Below, one piece after another: positions 63,881 through 64,000 of a stretch of DNA of 64,000 nt. Below the pieces are notes generated by a model. That model ran no database searches, was not told where the DNA came from, and was given only the letters and a program-made list of their open reading frames with translations. The stretch covers positions 1,032,495-1,096,494 of the forward strand of contig MU006223.1 in NCBI GenBank assembly GCA_010093685.1, given 5' to 3'. A program made the translations under genes and the position numbers. This DNA comes from Ophiobolus disseminans. Taxonomy: Eukaryota; Ascomycota; Dothideomycetes; Pleosporales; Phaeosphaeriaceae. Numbering within the stretch: the stretch's first letter is position 1; each line of letters starts with the position of its first letter.

Positions 63881-64000
63881 GATGGTAGTGCGGGTGTTAA
63901 GATTGGGAGTTGTTAAGCGTCGAAGAAATGACGGATAATGCTGGAAATGAAGTCGTCAGTTGACCTGCAAGAGACGATAGACTGTAGTTGGTTTGGTGTT
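63881..64000. other. Start of GH55 promoter at window edge
   Basis: Only 120 nt upstream of the glucanase ATG are visible. No site is called. Confidence 0.4.

Noticed and set aside
1..64000. Secondary-metabolite cluster, complete transposon or CRISPR array
   Set aside because: No backbone synthase, transposase, reverse transcriptase, LTR, terminal inverted repeat or regularly spaced repeat array was seen. The genes are of mixed, unrelated function.

Overview
The window reads as nuclear DNA of a filamentous ascomycete, most likely a Dothideomycete of the order Pleosporales (inference). The evidence is short GT-AG introns of about 46-62 nt, long intron-poor ORFs, and a set of Pezizomycotina families: a PTH11-type fungal rhodopsin, a Dal5-type MFS carrier, a GH55 exo-beta-1,3-glucanase like the maize-pathogen EXG1 protein, an AA11-like LPMO, and fungal BTB, RING and F-box proteins. 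Genes lie on both strands with no operon logic, separated by gene-poor gaps of up to 3.9 kb.

Layout: 0.3-3.0 kb holds a large nuclear-looking protein with a Cys/His-rich core (-). 4.8-6.1 kb is a seven-TM rhodopsin-like protein (+). 6.3-7.8 kb is a dead gene with four in-frame stops, all TAA or TAG (-). 10.6-12.5 kb is a mitochondrial PP2C phosphatase (+). 13.4-15.0 kb is a Dal5-like permease (+). 15.0-18.85 kb is gene-poor. 18.85-20.3 kb is a broken C2H2 factor (+). 20.8-25.2 kb is the high-affinity iron uptake pair, a Fet3-type ferroxidase (-) and an Ftr1 permease (+), sharing a divergent promoter with three perfect ATCWGATAA sites. 25.3-25.9 kb is a GPI-type cell-wall protein (-). 27.6-28.8 kb is a RING protein (+). 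29.2-30.7 kb is a hydrolase-plus-SnoaL protein with one frame break (-). 31.4-32.9 kb is an F-box gene with two frame breaks (-). 34.2-34.5 kb is a small secreted cysteine-containing protein (+).

35.6-36.8 kb is an AA11-like LPMO (-). 40.0-40.8 kb is a hemerythrin-like protein without the usual ligands (-). 41.1-42.5 kb is LEU2 with micro-exons and a 2-bp frame break (-). 44.3-44.7 kb is a small two-exon gene (+). 45.2-46.6 kb is a BTB-type protein (+). 47.6-48.6 kb is a von Willebrand A protein (+). 51.6-52.5 kb is a twice-shifted BTB gene (-). 53.5-56.3 kb is the Hsp104 disaggregase (+). 57.2-58.1 kb is a single-pass wall-facing membrane protein (+). 58.6-59.4 kb is ribosomal protein uS8/RPS22 (-). 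60.0-60.9 kb is an intracellular zinc-ribbon/LysM/UBA-like protein (-). 61.5-63.9 kb is the GH55 glucanase (-).

Two things stand out. First, the FET3-FTR1 module carries its likely GATA-repressor operators in plain sight. Second, an unusual share of the accessory genes is broken (stops, homopolymer or dinucleotide indels, lost zinc ligands), while about 17 kb of core coding sequence has no frame break. I saw no complete transposon, tRNA, rRNA, CRISPR array or secondary-metabolite cluster. No clearly undescribed multi-gene system was found.
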